A stretch of 64,000 nt of DNA from CAYMPH01 sp964392365 (GTDB lineage Bacteria; Spirochaetota; UBA4802; UBA5550): NCBI GenBank assembly GCA_964392365.1, contig CAYMPH010000006.1, forward strand, positions 124,001 through 188,000, written 5' to 3'. The notes below the pieces were generated by a model that was not told where the DNA came from, searched no databases, and was given only the letters and a program-made list of their open reading frames with translations. Of this stretch, positions 63,843-64,000 are shown in pieces; within the stretch, counting starts at the first letter, position 1; every line of letters starts with the position of its first letter. The position numbers were made by a program, and so were the translations under genes.

Positions 63843-63871
63843 AATATAGCATACACGGGTTTACCTGTCAA
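63843..63871 (-). promoter_or_regulatory. lexA: lexA promoter
   Basis: On the minus strand, -35 TTGACA (63871-63866), a 17-bp spacer and -10 TATATT (63848-63843). The lexA ATG is 30 bp downstream. Operator half-sites may lie in the spacer, but no clear palindrome stands out. Confidence 0.8.
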
Positions 63872-64000
63872 GGAAAAATTTAAAATTTTTATTAGAATAA
63901 ATTATGATTGAAATACATTTAAAGGGAAAAAGAAATTTAACATGTATTCACAGGACGTTTATGATAAAAATAAAATTTGAAGAAATTATATTGTGTTAAT

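Noticed and set aside
63904..63999. 31-codon plus-strand frame near the window end
   Set aside because: Short, no ribosome binding site of note, and no recognisable product.
1..64000. CRISPR arrays, insertion sequences, rRNA and tRNA genes
   Set aside because: No regularly spaced repeats, transposase frames or recognisable RNA gene sequences were seen; tRNA recognition by eye is not exhaustive.

Overview
The window is an AT-rich stretch of bacterial chromosome carrying ordinary housekeeping and signalling genes on both strands. It holds no rRNA, no tRNA that I could recognise, no insertion sequence, no CRISPR array and no prophage block. The organism is a Gram-negative (diderm) bacterium: there are lipoprotein signals, beta-barrel-like proteins, a TonB-ExbB-ExbD set, an MlaF-like ATPase and a LexA-type SOS repressor. 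The mix of PilZ proteins, including one that looks like the DUF1577 family I associate with spirochaetes, cyclic-nucleotide-binding GGDEF proteins and LysM lipoproteins fits Spirochaetota best. That placement is an inference of moderate to low confidence.

Layout. 1-9.9 kb: the end of an envelope protein gene, an inositol monophosphatase, a diguanylate cyclase, mannose-1-phosphate guanylyltransferase, a small barrel protein, a hydrolase, two MotA/ExbB-like membrane proteins (one fused to a LuxR-type DNA-binding domain), a LysM lipoprotein and a propeller-like exported protein. 10-15.5 kb: a tight leftward operon ileS-lspA-map-permease. 15.7-26.8 kb: a PilZ-type protein, a lipoprotein, a thioredoxin-like protein, a methyltransferase-like membrane protein, a HEAT-like protein, a flavodoxin-ferredoxin, two consecutive cNMP-GGDEF paralogues followed by a DHH phosphoesterase, and a crotonase. 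27-31.4 kb: ilvC, a radical SAM protein, a TetR regulator and asnS. 31.4-32.2 kb: an 860-bp gene-free, very AT-rich region with three perfect tandem DnaA boxes, a candidate replication origin. 32.2-45.9 kb: an ABC exporter, an MscS channel, an amidase and MlaF-like pair, the N-degron genes bpt, clpS and clpA around two envelope genes, a PilZ membrane protein and a flavoprotein. 46-64 kb: leuS, a degenerate M23 protein, a lipase-like hydrolase, amtB-glnK, a PTS IIA protein, a large fibre-like repeat protein, exbB-exbD-tonB, an ATP-grasp/FMN-oxidase fusion, a VOC protein and lexA.

Themes. Cyclic-di-GMP signalling recurs: three GGDEF proteins (one degenerate), two PilZ proteins and one DHH phosphoesterase. 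Envelope biogenesis and energisation is the second theme. Several proteins have lost residues their families need for catalysis (M23, amidohydrolase, GGDEF, the PII modification site), which suggests conversion to regulatory roles. The most unusual items are the ATP-grasp/alpha-hydroxy-acid oxidase fusion, the MotA-like/LuxR fusion with its solo paralogue and paired operator-like repeats, the 16-repeat fibre protein with discoidin domains, and the DnaA-box cluster away from dnaA.
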